Positions 51,615 through 60,388 of a DNA stretch of 64,000 bases are shown here, in pieces. The notes beneath the pieces are model-generated. The model was given only the letters and a program-made list of their open reading frames with translations, had not been told where the DNA came from and did no database searches. Origin of the DNA: Ruminococcus_C callidus (GTDB lineage: Bacteria > Bacillota > Clostridia > Oscillospirales > Ruminococcaceae); NCBI RefSeq assembly GCF_049562855.1, contig NZ_CP186925.1, positions 2,480,001 to 2,544,000 on the forward strand, given 5' to 3'. The position numbers and the translations under genes are program-made. How positions within the stretch are numbered: position 1 is the first letter of the stretch; every line of letters starts with the position of its first letter.

Positions 51615-51893
51615 TCAACTATTTTCTAATATATATTCATCGATTAACCTCAAATATTCCTTTTCCTCCGACTCAATGACATCCATCGCAAACTGTTCTG
51701 CATCGCAAACAGAATTTTTCAGTATCTCAAATCCTACCGCAGCAGTAAACACATCCACGGTCACTTCTTCCGATTGGTTGGAGAAAATTTCAATCTGAAA
51801 TCCGTTGCAATCACTGATACTCCCGTCTTTTCTCTCCCTCTGAATATTTTTCAAGGGCGTAATTTTTACATAAAATCCATGATACAGCATCAA
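51615..51893 (-). CDS. Hypothetical protein downstream of GGCT gene
   Basis: A 92-residue protein: a beta-rich first half (MLYHGFYVKITPLKNIQRERKDGSISDCNGFQIEIF) and a helical acidic second half. It overlaps the GGCT gene by 4 bases (ATGA). Proteins of this sort appear together with amidoligase and GGCT genes on mobile elements, as far as I recall, so it is probably a partner of that pair. No function is known. Confidence 0.55.
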   Translation of the reverse strand: MMLYHGFYVKITPLKNIQRERKDGSISDCNGFQIEIFSNQSEEVTVDVFTAAVGFEILKNSVCDAEQFAMDVIESEEKEYLRLIDEYILENS

Positions 51894-52357
51894 AATATCT
51901 CCATTCCGAATTTAGATTCAAACTCCATATTTTCCGCTAGAACCGCTTCTTCAAACGCAGTTTCCAGATATCTTGTGTCCAGTCCGTTTTCCTTGTAGCC
52001 TTGCTTTATTATGCCGTAGTACTGCTCTGTGGGAGCTTCAAGCGGCGTATCTCCGTTCATGATGTAAACCATCGCTTCAACAGTTTCTCCGTTAAGTTCA
52101 AGAGAAATATTCTCCTTGCGATAATACTTCGGCTCGCCTTCGTAACGATCTAAAAATTTTTCATCCTGCGAATCAAGCTCCCATAAAAGCACAGGAACTT
52201 CACTTTCCTCATTCGGTTCAATCGTGGCATGATGCCTGAACTGCAACTCATAGCCCTTTAGCATGGCTGTTCCTGCAACTGTTGAATGCGGGCACCTATA
52301 TGCCATTTGTTCCAAATTGATGTTGCTGCCGTAAGCTGCATATAATTTTTTCGCCAT
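51890..52357 (-). CDS. Gamma-glutamylcyclotransferase-like (AIG2/GGCT) protein
   Basis: A 155-residue protein with the GGCT fold: LYAAYGSNINLEQM (the YGSN substrate loop), YELQFRH, VPVLLWELDSQDEKFLDRYEG with the catalytic-type Glu, and YYRKENISLEL. These enzymes cyclise or release gamma-glutamyl amines. GGAG lies 6 bases before the ATG. Immediately upstream is an amidoligase, and the pairing of the two is known from comparative genomics as a peptide-bond-making and -trimming module. All motif residues appear intact. Confidence 0.85.
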   Translation of the reverse strand: MAKKLYAAYGSNINLEQMAYRCPHSTVAGTAMLKGYELQFRHHATIEPNEESEVPVLLWELDSQDEKFLDRYEGEPKYYRKENISLELNGETVEAMVYIMNGDTPLEAPTEQYYGIIKQGYKENGLDTRYLETAFEEAVLAENMEFESKFGMEIF

Positions 52358-52368
52358 AAAAAGCTCCT

Positions 52369-53478
52369 TTACATTGATATGGAAAAGTCCATACTTTCCT
52401 CAAATTCTTCTTGCTCGTAATCTTCCTCAAAATCGTCCACAGCGGCTTGCTCCACTTCATCGGGTAAACTCTCACATTGCTCCAGAACTTCGCTTACAGG
52501 ATGCTCATGAGCTGCGATACGCTCTTCTTTCAGCCGTTCTCGCTGAGCAATTGCATCTTCGGGATGCCGCCATGAAATACATCCGTCCAGATGCGAAATC
52601 AGGTGCTTGCGGCAATTGCGGAATTCCTCACCGTTCAGTCCAAGATTAATCAGCCAAACCCTTGCACTGTACCTCAGATTATCGCTCTCTGAAATGTGCG
52701 GCGAACAGAATTTTTTCGTCAGCGCAGCATTGGAAATGGCAAGCGCAAGAGTCACATAAGATCTAATAACTCCGGCGTGCAATGAACTATTGCAGGCTCT
52801 CATCTTCCAATGCCCATTAGCAAAAAAACTATGTAAATTACAAGCTTTATAGCGAGTGGAACTGTAATGATGATGCACCTCATCCATATCGCCTCTATAC
52901 CACAATTTCTGGATTGCTTCGATAGTTTTAGGTTTCTCTTTGTTCAGCATTTCCAGAAAATCTCTGTCCACCTTCTGGCAGTAAGTTTCTCTCATAGGCG
53001 ATACCTGAAGCATATCAAACAAGAAGTTTTCCTTGCTGGCAAAAATGTTCACCAAGTTTCGCAAACTCTGCGCCGTATAAGGTGCACCGTCTACATGAAT
53101 GTGAATACCGCAATTGTACTGTGCTCCGGTCACACCGTCAGCGCTTCTGACCGCCCGGACAATTTCCTGCAACAGTGGAATATCGCTATATTCCAGCACC
53201 GGTGTGACGATTTCCACGGCATACTCTCTTGACGCATTACCGCCGTTTTTGTCCACACGCCGAATGCTGGAATCATAAACAACTGCCCATTTTCTGTCCT
53301 TGCTATCACAAATATGATACTTATCGTAACTGCCGCCAAAGTGCTCCGGCACGCTGTCAAATACTCTGCCGATTGCCCTTGCGGCTGCGTTTCTCGTCAA
53401 TCCGGTACACTCAATTTCCACGCCAAATTTTTGCGTTTTAATCCCGTCAAAATTTCCTGACAAATTCTCATCTCCCAT
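52369..53478 (-). CDS. Amidoligase family protein (COOH-NH2 ligase)
   Basis: A 369-residue protein of the amidoligase family, related to glutamine synthetase and gamma-glutamylcysteine ligases. KFGVEIECTGL, WAVVYDSSIR, REYAVEIVTPVL, GAQYNCGIHIHVDGAPY and HWKMRACNSS match the conserved acidic and histidine metal-binding positions. It would form an amide between a carboxylate and an amine, probably modifying a peptide or cell-wall component. The C-terminal 60 residues are acidic and low-complexity. It is 11 bases from the GGCT gene, in one operon. Confidence 0.85.
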   Translation of the reverse strand: MGDENLSGNFDGIKTQKFGVEIECTGLTRNAAARAIGRVFDSVPEHFGGSYDKYHICDSKDRKWAVVYDSSIRRVDKNGGNASREYAVEIVTPVLEYSDIPLLQEIVRAVRSADGVTGAQYNCGIHIHVDGAPYTAQSLRNLVNIFASKENFLFDMLQVSPMRETYCQKVDRDFLEMLNKEKPKTIEAIQKLWYRGDMDEVHHHYSSTRYKACNLHSFFANGHWKMRACNSSLHAGVIRSYVTLALAISNAALTKKFCSPHISESDNLRYSARVWLINLGLNGEEFRNCRKHLISHLDGCISWRHPEDAIAQRERLKEERIAAHEHPVSEVLEQCESLPDEVEQAAVDDFEEDYEQEEFEESMDFSISM

Positions 53479-53521
53479 GAAAAAACGACCTGCAATGCAA
53501 GCCGTTTTTCTTGATATTTCG

Positions 53522-54760
53522 TTATTTTTCCATCTGTGCTTTTACTTCCACGCCGCCCTTGAAAACGATCAGTAATTTCTCTTTCGACAGCACTTTCACG
53601 CAATCAATCAGCTTGCGGACAATCACATTGTCAAACACTTCAACCTGAAAGTTTTCATGTGCCAGCATTTCCATGGCAGAATCGATTTTATTCTGCGTAT
53701 CCGTTGAAATCTCTGCATTCTTTCGGAGTTCCGAAAGCTTTTCATTTATCTCTTGTTCCTCTGCATGAATTTTTTCAAACTCGCAGTCCAGCTTATTCTC
53801 ATCACATCCGCCGCCAGTAATCAGCGATATCAAGTCGTTTCGGGCTTTATCTAAATCCTTCAGCCGCTGTTCCAGATTCAAAATTTCCTGTTGGTTTTTG
53901 CACTCTAGAACCGAGCCGATATTTGCTTTCAAAATTTTAGCAATCTCATCTCCACAGCCGAGATATTCGTTCACTGCTTTCAGAATCGCTCTATGCAACT
54001 TGTCCTCATGAATGGTCGGCGATTCGGAACAATACTTTTTCCCATGATCCAGACGGCTGATACATCGCCAGACAATCTGCTTTTTACCGCCAGCCGTCCA
54101 TGTACACCGACGATATGGCGTGCCGCAATTGCCACATATCAAAAGTTCGGAAAGCGCGTATTTACTGGAATATTTTCCTTGCTCGGTAGTCGTTTTATCG
54201 CTGATTTTACGCTTACTGGAACGCCTTGCAAGTTCTTGTTGAACACGGTTGAACGTGTCCCTATCAATGATTGGCGCATGATGTTTTGTCACCAGATACA
54301 TGGGACGTTCACCGTTATTTTTCACAACCTTTTTGGTAATGCAGTCAGCAGTAAATGTTTTTTGCAGAAGCACATCGCCCACATATTTTTCATTTTTCAG
54401 AATGCTTTTGATGTTGGATTCGCTCCAGATCTGATTGCCCATGGCAGTCAGTTTCCCTTTAGATTCAAGAGCATTCTTTATCCTTGTGAAGCTCAATCCG
54501 TCCAGAAATAATTCGTATATCAAATGGACTGTTTCCGCTTCATCAGGAACAATTTCCGGCTTGCCATCTGCACCTTTCTGATATCCCAGAAGCTTGGAAT
54601 ATTGAAACGCCACCTTGCCTTCTGCATAAGCTTTTTGCTTGCCCCAGCTGACATTCTTACTGATGGACTCACTCTCCGCCTGAGCAAATGAGCCGTACAG
54701 AGCAATCATAAATTCACTTGTCATGGTCATTGTGTTGATGTTTTCCTTTTCAAACACCAC
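53522..54760 (-). pseudogene. Large serine recombinase lacking its catalytic N-terminus
   Basis: The C-terminal 412 residues of a large serine integrase/transposase (TnpX-like). The end of the resolvase domain is present (SEFMIALYGSFAQAESESISKNVSWGKQKAY), followed by the recombinase domain (LLGYQKGADGKPEIVPDEAETVHLIYELFLDGLSFTRIKNALE), the zinc ribbon (ELLICGNCGTPYRRCTW ... WRCISRLDHGKKYC) and a coiled coil. The first 100 or so residues with the catalytic Ser and Arg residues are absent; upstream the frame stays open for about 45 codons (..NDTIRYDSDGVVFEK) without start codon, then hits a stop. The integrase element begins just there, so insertion or recombination removed the 5' end. Confidence 0.8.
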
Positions 54761-54882
54761 CCCATCGCTATCATAACGTATTGTATCGTTGAAAAGTGCC
54801 GAGTTTACGCCAAATTCGTATGTCCAAAAATGTGTATCGCTGCATATCGTATCCCCTCATTTTGTGGGTTCAAACACCAAAT

Positions 54883-54929
54883 AAACGCCATGCTGAACGG
54901 ATTTCTGTGTCCGAATCAGCATGGCGTTT
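54883..54929 (-). terminator. Terminator after the integrase gene
   Basis: A 14-bp stem (54883-54896 with 54916-54929) plus two inner pairs lies 11 bases downstream of the integrase stop. On the minus strand it is followed by ATT-rich sequence, on the plus strand by T-rich sequence. Confidence 0.7.
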
Positions 54930-54939
54930 GTTCATATAT

Positions 54940-56301
54940 TCAATTGACTGTTCCAAGTGCCTGACTAATGGCATCGGAAGCTTTCGCTCTTGTTTCTGCA
55001 AAAATATGAGCGTAGATATTTTCCGTTGTGCGAGTATCACAATGTCCTAAATGTTCCGAAATCACCTTAACCGGAACTCCCATATTGATAAGGAGTGAAG
55101 CGTTTGCATGACGAAGGTCATGAATATGAATATTAGGAAAATCATGTTTTTTCAGCAGTTCTTTAAATGTTGTATTTACATAAGTGGAATTCATGTACTC
55201 TCCGTACTCGCCTGTGAAAACCGTACCCCTGTCAATCCATCGATTTCCGATATCCTGCTTTCTATGCTCCTGCCATTCCATCTGCTCTGCCAGTGTTTCC
55301 ATAACCTGTGGCGGTAGTGAAATTACTCTTGCACTGCTTTTCGTTTTCGGAGTACCAAGCTTGTACTGCCCTTTGCTACGATAAAGACTATATTTGACTG
55401 TCAGCGTGGAATTTTCAAAATCCACATCTGCCCAGTGCAGTCCTGTGATTTCACCTACTCGCATTCCTGTGAACAGCAGCACTCTGATAAGCCTTGTAAG
55501 CTGTGGATTACTGAATTCATTGATGATAGTCAGAAGTTCTTTGCATTGTTCTGCATTCAGATACGCTCGTTCCTTTGTATCTGTGTCCTTTGGTGTGGTG
55601 GCATTCATAACTGGATTTTTCAGCAACAATTCTTTCTTGACAGCCGTTGAAAAAATCGGAGAAAGTGCAGTGCGTACCCTTGCAATTGTGCCGTCCTCCA
55701 AACCGCCACTACTTTCCGCAAGTGTGAATGTCTGTTTCAGCGTCTTGCCACAAGCCTTTGAAACTTTTTCTGCTGTAGAACGCATCACAGCCTTACCATT
55801 CGCCATATCCCGCAGCGTATTCATATTTACTCCAGATTTTCGGGAAAGCGGTCTGCGATAGCCGTGAGCAAGCAAAGAAGTATCCTTTAAAATGTACATT
55901 TCACGCTTACTGCCGTGGCGATGCAGTTCATTGAACAGTGCGTCAATTCTTGCTGTGTTGATGTCTTTCAGCTTCATGTTTCCGATGTATGGCAGCACAT
56001 AAGTTTCGAGAATATAACGGCTGGATTCCAGTGTATATTCTTTCAGCTTATGAGGTGCAATCTGATCGTAGTACCAGTCAAATAACTCATGAAAGCGAAT
56101 ATTTTCATCAAGATTCGTCATGCCCCTGCATCGCTGCTCAAATTCATAGGCATATGCTCTCGCCAGTTTTTCTGCCTTACCCTCAGTTACTCCGTCAGGC
56201 GGTGTAAATGTGGTGGTCTTGCGTATCTGTTTCCCCGCCATATCATAGCCCCTTGACACCATGATACGAAAAGATTTTCCTCGTTTCTTAATACTTGGCA
56301 T
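54940..56301 (-). CDS. int: Tyrosine integrase (Tn916/phage type)
   Basis: A 453-residue integrase. A short arm-binding domain (SIKKRGKSFRIMVSRGYDMAGKQIRKTTTF) is followed by a SAM-like core-binding domain that is interrupted by an insertion of about 55 residues (HGYRRPLSRKSGVNMNTLRDMANGKAVMRSTAEKVSKACG), which looks like a helix-turn-helix of its own. The catalytic domain has VLLFTGMRVGEITGLHW, K in TPKTKSSARVISL, IHIHDLRHANASLLI and HLGHCDTRTTENIYAHI with the Tyr. It is the left-end gene of the satellite-like element. Catalytic residues are complete. Confidence 0.93.
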   Translation of the reverse strand: MPSIKKRGKSFRIMVSRGYDMAGKQIRKTTTFTPPDGVTEGKAEKLARAYAYEFEQRCRGMTNLDENIRFHELFDWYYDQIAPHKLKEYTLESSRYILETYVLPYIGNMKLKDINTARIDALFNELHRHGSKREMYILKDTSLLAHGYRRPLSRKSGVNMNTLRDMANGKAVMRSTAEKVSKACGKTLKQTFTLAESSGGLEDGTIARVRTALSPIFSTAVKKELLLKNPVMNATTPKDTDTKERAYLNAEQCKELLTIINEFSNPQLTRLIRVLLFTGMRVGEITGLHWADVDFENSTLTVKYSLYRSKGQYKLGTPKTKSSARVISLPPQVMETLAEQMEWQEHRKQDIGNRWIDRGTVFTGEYGEYMNSTYVNTTFKELLKKHDFPNIHIHDLRHANASLLINMGVPVKVISEHLGHCDTRTTENIYAHIFAETRAKASDAISQALGTVN

Positions 56302-56413
56302 TTTGTAGCCTCCTTTCAGATGTTGCCTTACTCTATATTCGCTCTGAATCGGCTGAAAGTCAAGTAATATTGTGGATTATCCGGTAGAAATATCACTGAG
56401 AAATTTGTGCAGA

Positions 56414-57001
56414 TTATTCTTCGGAAACAGTACTGTCCTCAATTTGTAAGCCACGCTTCTGCAACTGTTTCAGAATAAATTCTTCCACAAACTTCTGCAA
56501 ATCCCAGATGAAATATCCTTCTATATTAAAATTGCCCACTTTACTTTTATCGAATTTCCCATTTAACACATTTCTGACCTGTGTGGATTTGAACTCCAGT
56601 TCCTCCAAAAATGCGTAGAAATCCTTGTCACTAAGCAGTGAATCCAAAAGTTTGATCAGTGGTGCGGTACTTTCAAAGCCCTCTGTATTTTTTGCATATT
56701 TCATGAGCGTGATTGCACTCTCTGATAAGCCCAATTCCTCATGCAGAGCCTTATTTTCCGAGCTGATACCTGTGAGCAGATAGTCAACAGATACATGAAA
56801 ATACTCTGCAATTCGGATCAGGTTCTCCGGTGTCGGCTGTGTTGTTCCATTTTTATACAGACTGATGGTTTGCTGACGGATGCCGACATATTCGCCTAAA
56901 GCCTTGAGTGTGGTTTTCTCGCCTGTTTTTGGATGGCATTCGAGCAATTCTCTCAATATCGTTGGGAACGTTCCCTCATATCCGGTTACTTGTTCAGCCA
57001 T
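56414..57001 (-). CDS. XRE-family repressor of the integrative element
   Basis: A 195-residue regulator with a helix-turn-helix (KTTLKALGEYVGIRQQTISLYKNGTTQPTPENLIRIAEYFHVSVDYLLTG, about 28-78) and a C-terminal helical part. It is transcribed away from the excisionase and primase genes from overlapping promoters with a 19-bp palindrome, the usual position of the master repressor of a phage or phage-inducible island. Its own promoter is covered by the same palindrome, so autoregulation is likely. Confidence 0.88.
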   Translation of the reverse strand: MAEQVTGYEGTFPTILRELLECHPKTGEKTTLKALGEYVGIRQQTISLYKNGTTQPTPENLIRIAEYFHVSVDYLLTGISSENKALHEELGLSESAITLMKYAKNTEGFESTAPLIKLLDSLLSDKDFYAFLEELEFKSTQVRNVLNGKFDKSKVGNFNIEGYFIWDLQKFVEEFILKQLQKRGLQIEDSTVSEE

Positions 57002-57060
57002 ATGATTTTCTCCTTTGATTTTCGATTTACTTGAACTTCTCTAAATTGATTTCGCTTTCA

Positions 57061-57119
57061 TTGACATTCTGTTTTGCTTGTGATATAATTATTATATCAG
57101 ATGAAACGAAACTTGTCAA
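57061..57119. promoter_or_regulatory. Overlapping divergent promoters with palindromic operator
   Basis: Plus strand: TTGACA (57061-57066), 17 bases, TATAAT (57084-57089). Minus strand: TTGACA (57114-57119), 17 bases, TATAAT (57091-57096). Both match consensus exactly. The 19-bp palindrome TGATATAATTATTATATCA (57081-57099) covers both -10 boxes. Polymerases cannot occupy both promoters together and one bound repressor would block both, the design of a two-state switch. Confidence 0.9.
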
Positions 57120-57141
57120 GATGAAACGGAGGAATTTTACA

Positions 57142-57363
57142 ATGAAAGAAATGCAGAAACAACCGACAATGATGACTATCCGTGAAATTGCCGGAACAGG
57201 GCTGATGTCTGAACACGCTCTCCGAATAATGCTGAAAGCAGGAAAATTACCGGCAATTTTCATTGGTAAAAAAGCACTTATCAATTATGATAAGCTGTGT
57301 GAGGAATTGCAGGCATTAGAGGCGAATGTGGCAAAGCAGGAAGAGAACGATTTTTGGAATTAA
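57142..57363 (+). CDS. xis: Excisionase-like small DNA-binding protein
   Basis: A 73-residue protein with a MerR/excisionase winged-helix pattern (MMTIREIAGTGLMSEHALRIMLKAGKLPAIFIGKKALINYDKLCEEL). ATG 57142 is preferred to the frame starting at 57031 because GGAGG lies 9 bases before it and the transcription start is near 57096. It is the first gene of the rightward operon, followed by the primase-helicase, and probably assists the integrase in excision. Confidence 0.8.
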   Translation: MKEMQKQPTMMTIREIAGTGLMSEHALRIMLKAGKLPAIFIGKKALINYDKLCEELQALEANVAKQEENDFWN

Positions 57364-57396
57364 TCATATTGTTCAAGATGAAAGGAGGGGTGTATT

Positions 57397-59661
57397 TTGC
57401 TCAAGTTGAAACAAATGAAGATCTGGCTTTGCTGGAATTATATTGAAGTTAAGGGAAAGAAAACAAAAAAACCTGTTGCAGCCGGAGGCGGTGCGACAGG
57501 TACAAACAGCGAGTATCAAAAAACATGGGTAACATATGATGAAGCCATATTGGCAAAGCAACACATGAAAGCTGATGGCATTGGCTTTGTGATTCCGGAG
57601 GGGTATTTCTTCCTTGATGTCGACCATCAGGAACTGACAAATCCATTCGTACAGATGATGCTGAAACGCTTCAGTTCCTATGCAGAGATTTCTCCGAGCG
57701 GAAATGGATTACATATCTATGGTATTGCTGATATGACAAGGCTGCCTATGGCACAAGATAAAGACGGCAAACAGAAACTTGACAGACAATTCTATATGAA
57801 AAATCCGAACAATGGGATTGAATTGTATTTCGGTGGTCTGACAAACCGCTTTGCAACATTTACAGGCAATGTTGTGCATGATGTCCCACTTTGTGATTGC
57901 ACCGAAGCTGTACTGACAACACTTGATAAAGATATGCGAAGAAGTCAACCGAGAAATTACAGTGCCAAGCGTGATGGTGACAGGGAAACTTTTGATATCA
58001 TCTGCAACCTCCGTAAACAGAAGAATGGTGCAAAGTTTATCAAGCTATTTGATAAAGGAGATTTCAGCGATTACGGCAGTCAGTCAGAAGCTGACCTTGC
58101 TCTCTGCACGATGCTTGCTTTTCGTGCAGGAAATCATCCTGAAATGATTGATACGCTATTCCGTCAGTCTGCTCTGTATCGTCAGAAATGGGACAGAGCT
58201 GATTATCGTGAAATGACGATACAAAGAGCAATAGAAGCTTGTGGAGAACAATTTCATAAGAGTGTCATGCCACATCCTGATTGGATATCCTATAGCGAAA
58301 AGGGGATTCCTCGTATCTCTGCGACAAAGCTTGCAAAGGCAGTAAAAACAAGAGTGAAATATATTCTCGTCCGTGACAATGGCAAAGAAGGTGTGCGTGT
58401 ATATGTCTATGAGCAAGGCGTTTATGTGTATTACGCTCCCGATATGTTCAAAGCCGTGATAAAAAATATCATTGCAAAATACGATGAAGATGTTGTCAGT
58501 ATGGGGGCAGTACATGAAACATACGCAATTCTGACAACAGACCTCGACTATATATCTGAATCCGCATTGAATGCCCGTGAGGACATCATCAATTTTCAGA
58601 ATGGGTTGCTTGTTGTGACTGCCACAGATGTTCATTTGATTCCATATACCCCCGATGTTCTAACAACCATTCAGATTCCCTGCAACTATACAGAGGAGTT
58701 GATCCCCACACCGAATTTCGACCGCTATCTTCATACGCTGACAAACGGCGATCGTGATGTACAGCAGCTTTTACTGGAATTTATGGGCGTGGTTCTCTCC
58801 AATATCAAGGGTTACAGAATGAAGAAATCTCTGTTCCTTGTTGGTGCAGGTGATACAGGTAAATCCGTTCTGAAATCTTTAACGGAGCGTCTGATTGGCA
58901 AAGGGAACTTTATCGGTATTGACCTCAAAGAAATCGAAGCCCGTTTTGGTACGGGTGCGATTTATGGAACAAGACTTGCAGGCAGTTCCGATATGAGTTT
59001 TCTCTCTGTAGATGAACTGAAAACATTCAAGAAAATAACTGGCGGTGACAGTCTGTTTGCAGAATTCAAGGGGCAGCAGGCATTTGAATTTACCTATGAT
59101 GGTTTGCTATGGTTCTGTATGAATCGTCTGCCGAAGTTCGGCGGTGATGATGGTAAATGGGTATATGACAGAATTATGGTGGTGGAATGCAAAAATGTAA
59201 TACCTCCTGAAAAACAGGACAAGCAACTCCTGGATAAACTGTATGCAGAGCGTGAGGGAATTGTCCGCAAAGCAGTTCTGGCAATTCAAAACGTTATTCG
59301 TAATGGTTACCGTTTTTTCGAGCCAAAGTCTGTAACCGTTGCAAGGGAGCAGTATATGAGTGATAATAATACAGTCGTCAGTTTCTGGAATGAGTGCATG
59401 GTGCAGAGAAACAAGATTTCTGATAAAGCCACAGTTGGTAAAATTTATGATGTCTACAAGGCGTGGTGTCAGGATAACAACAGTGGCTATGCCAAATCAG
59501 CAAAGGAGTTCAGAAACATCATTTCCGAGTATTTAAATACGTCTTATTCAAATCTGACTGTCCGTTCCAAGGCAGGAATCATATACCGAAACTATACACT
59601 TTCTGTAGATACCAAACAGCAGTATTGCAGAATCTATGGGTTTGATGAAATTCTGTGGTGA
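57397..59661 (+). CDS. Primase-helicase (P4/D5-like replication protein)
   Basis: A 754-residue replication protein. The N-terminal part resembles a primase-polymerase: FFLDVDHQEL (DxDH, about 74-77) and SPSGNGLHIYG (about 100-109). A D5-type linker (about 320-470) is followed by a superfamily III-like helicase with Walker A GAGDTGKS (about 483-490), Walker B-type LAGSSDMSFLSVD and FCMNRLPKFGGDDGKWVYDRI. Translation probably starts at TTG 57397 (AGGAGGGG nearby) or at ATG 57415. It is the replication gene of the island and lies just before an iteron-like cluster. Confidence 0.88.
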   Translation: MLKLKQMKIWLCWNYIEVKGKKTKKPVAAGGGATGTNSEYQKTWVTYDEAILAKQHMKADGIGFVIPEGYFFLDVDHQELTNPFVQMMLKRFSSYAEISPSGNGLHIYGIADMTRLPMAQDKDGKQKLDRQFYMKNPNNGIELYFGGLTNRFATFTGNVVHDVPLCDCTEAVLTTLDKDMRRSQPRNYSAKRDGDRETFDIICNLRKQKNGAKFIKLFDKGDFSDYGSQSEADLALCTMLAFRAGNHPEMIDTLFRQSALYRQKWDRADYREMTIQRAIEACGEQFHKSVMPHPDWISYSEKGIPRISATKLAKAVKTRVKYILVRDNGKEGVRVYVYEQGVYVYYAPDMFKAVIKNIIAKYDEDVVSMGAVHETYAILTTDLDYISESALNAREDIINFQNGLLVVTATDVHLIPYTPDVLTTIQIPCNYTEELIPTPNFDRYLHTLTNGDRDVQQLLLEFMGVVLSNIKGYRMKKSLFLVGAGDTGKSVLKSLTERLIGKGNFIGIDLKEIEARFGTGAIYGTRLAGSSDMSFLSVDELKTFKKITGGDSLFAEFKGQQAFEFTYDGLLWFCMNRLPKFGGDDGKWVYDRIMVVECKNVIPPEKQDKQLLDKLYAEREGIVRKAVLAIQNVIRNGYRFFEPKSVTVAREQYMSDNNTVVSFWNECMVQRNKISDKATVGKIYDVYKAWCQDNNSGYAKSAKEFRNIISEYLNTSYSNLTVRSKAGIIYRNYTLSVDTKQQYCRIYGFDEILW

Positions 59662-59665
59662 AAGC

Positions 59666-59940
59666 CTACACCAACTACACCCAACTTACACCATAACTAC
59701 ACCTTGTAAAATCTCGTATTTTAGCCACAATTCTGCTCTTTGGTGTAATTGGTGTAGGTTCTGGCAACTTCTTAGATTCTGAAAAAAACTTTGAACCTTG
59801 TATCTGACATAGGTACAAAGTACAAGGTTTATTTTAGGAAAAGAGATTTCAGGAAAAACTACACCAACTACACCAAAAACACTGAAACCACGCAGAATAG
59901 CAGAAAAGTGTGGTGTAGGTTTGATGTAGGTAAGGTGTAA
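59666..59940. repeat. CTACACC/GGTGTAG iteron-like cluster, probable replication origin
   Basis: Copies of CTACACC or close variants occur at 59666, 59675, 59686, 59698, 59859 and 59868, and inverted copies (GGTGTAG/GGTGTAA/GATGTAG) at 59742, 59751, 59912, 59923 and 59934. They flank an AT-rich centre with a hairpin (AACCTTGTA 59794-59802 with TACAAGGTT 59821-59829). It fills the 360 bases after the primase gene. Origins of phage satellites have this layout: iterons around an AT-rich stretch beside the primase-helicase. Confidence 0.75.
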
Positions 59941-60020
59941 TTAGTGCAGGTATGAAAGGGTGTGGTTAAAATGAGCAGTTTATCATCCGAATATCCACCA
60001 AAGAGAAAAGGAGGTGCAGT

Positions 60021-60326
60021 ATGTTATTAAAACCGTCCGATTTATCTAATGCTGCCTATGACTGTCACATTATCATGGAAACATTGAAAGGAGAACCTGT
60101 ACTGATATTAAAGAAAAAGACCGATTCTCCGATGAATTGGTGCGTTATACAGAGGTTCTCAACCTGTTTCTTTGCTACCAGAAAAGAAGCGATAGACTTC
60201 TGCGAAAAGCATGGTTGCAGCATTCCTAAGCCACCCCGAGGGGGCATAAAAATCGCTAAAAACGATTCATCTGCTGACCGTCTGGCAGCAGTACAAACAA
60301 AAACACATATTCAAACATGGTATTAA
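60021..60326 (+). CDS. Hypothetical protein of the satellite element
   Basis: A 101-residue protein without recognised family. It has a beta-rich first half (DCHIIMETLKGEPVLILKKKTDSPMNWCVIQRFSTCFFATRKEAIDFCEKHGC) that looks like a small alpha/beta fold, and a basic proline-containing tail (IPKPPRGGIKIAKN). AGGAGG lies 5-6 bases before the ATG. It is between the origin and the capsid-like gene. Confidence 0.6.
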   Translation: MLLKPSDLSNAAYDCHIIMETLKGEPVLILKKKTDSPMNWCVIQRFSTCFFATRKEAIDFCEKHGCSIPKPPRGGIKIAKNDSSADRLAAVQTKTHIQTWY

Positions 60327-60388
60327 CCCTGTTATGAACCGAAATTGTCTAAAAGTAAACTGAAAATAACAAAAGGAGAAATCACGCT

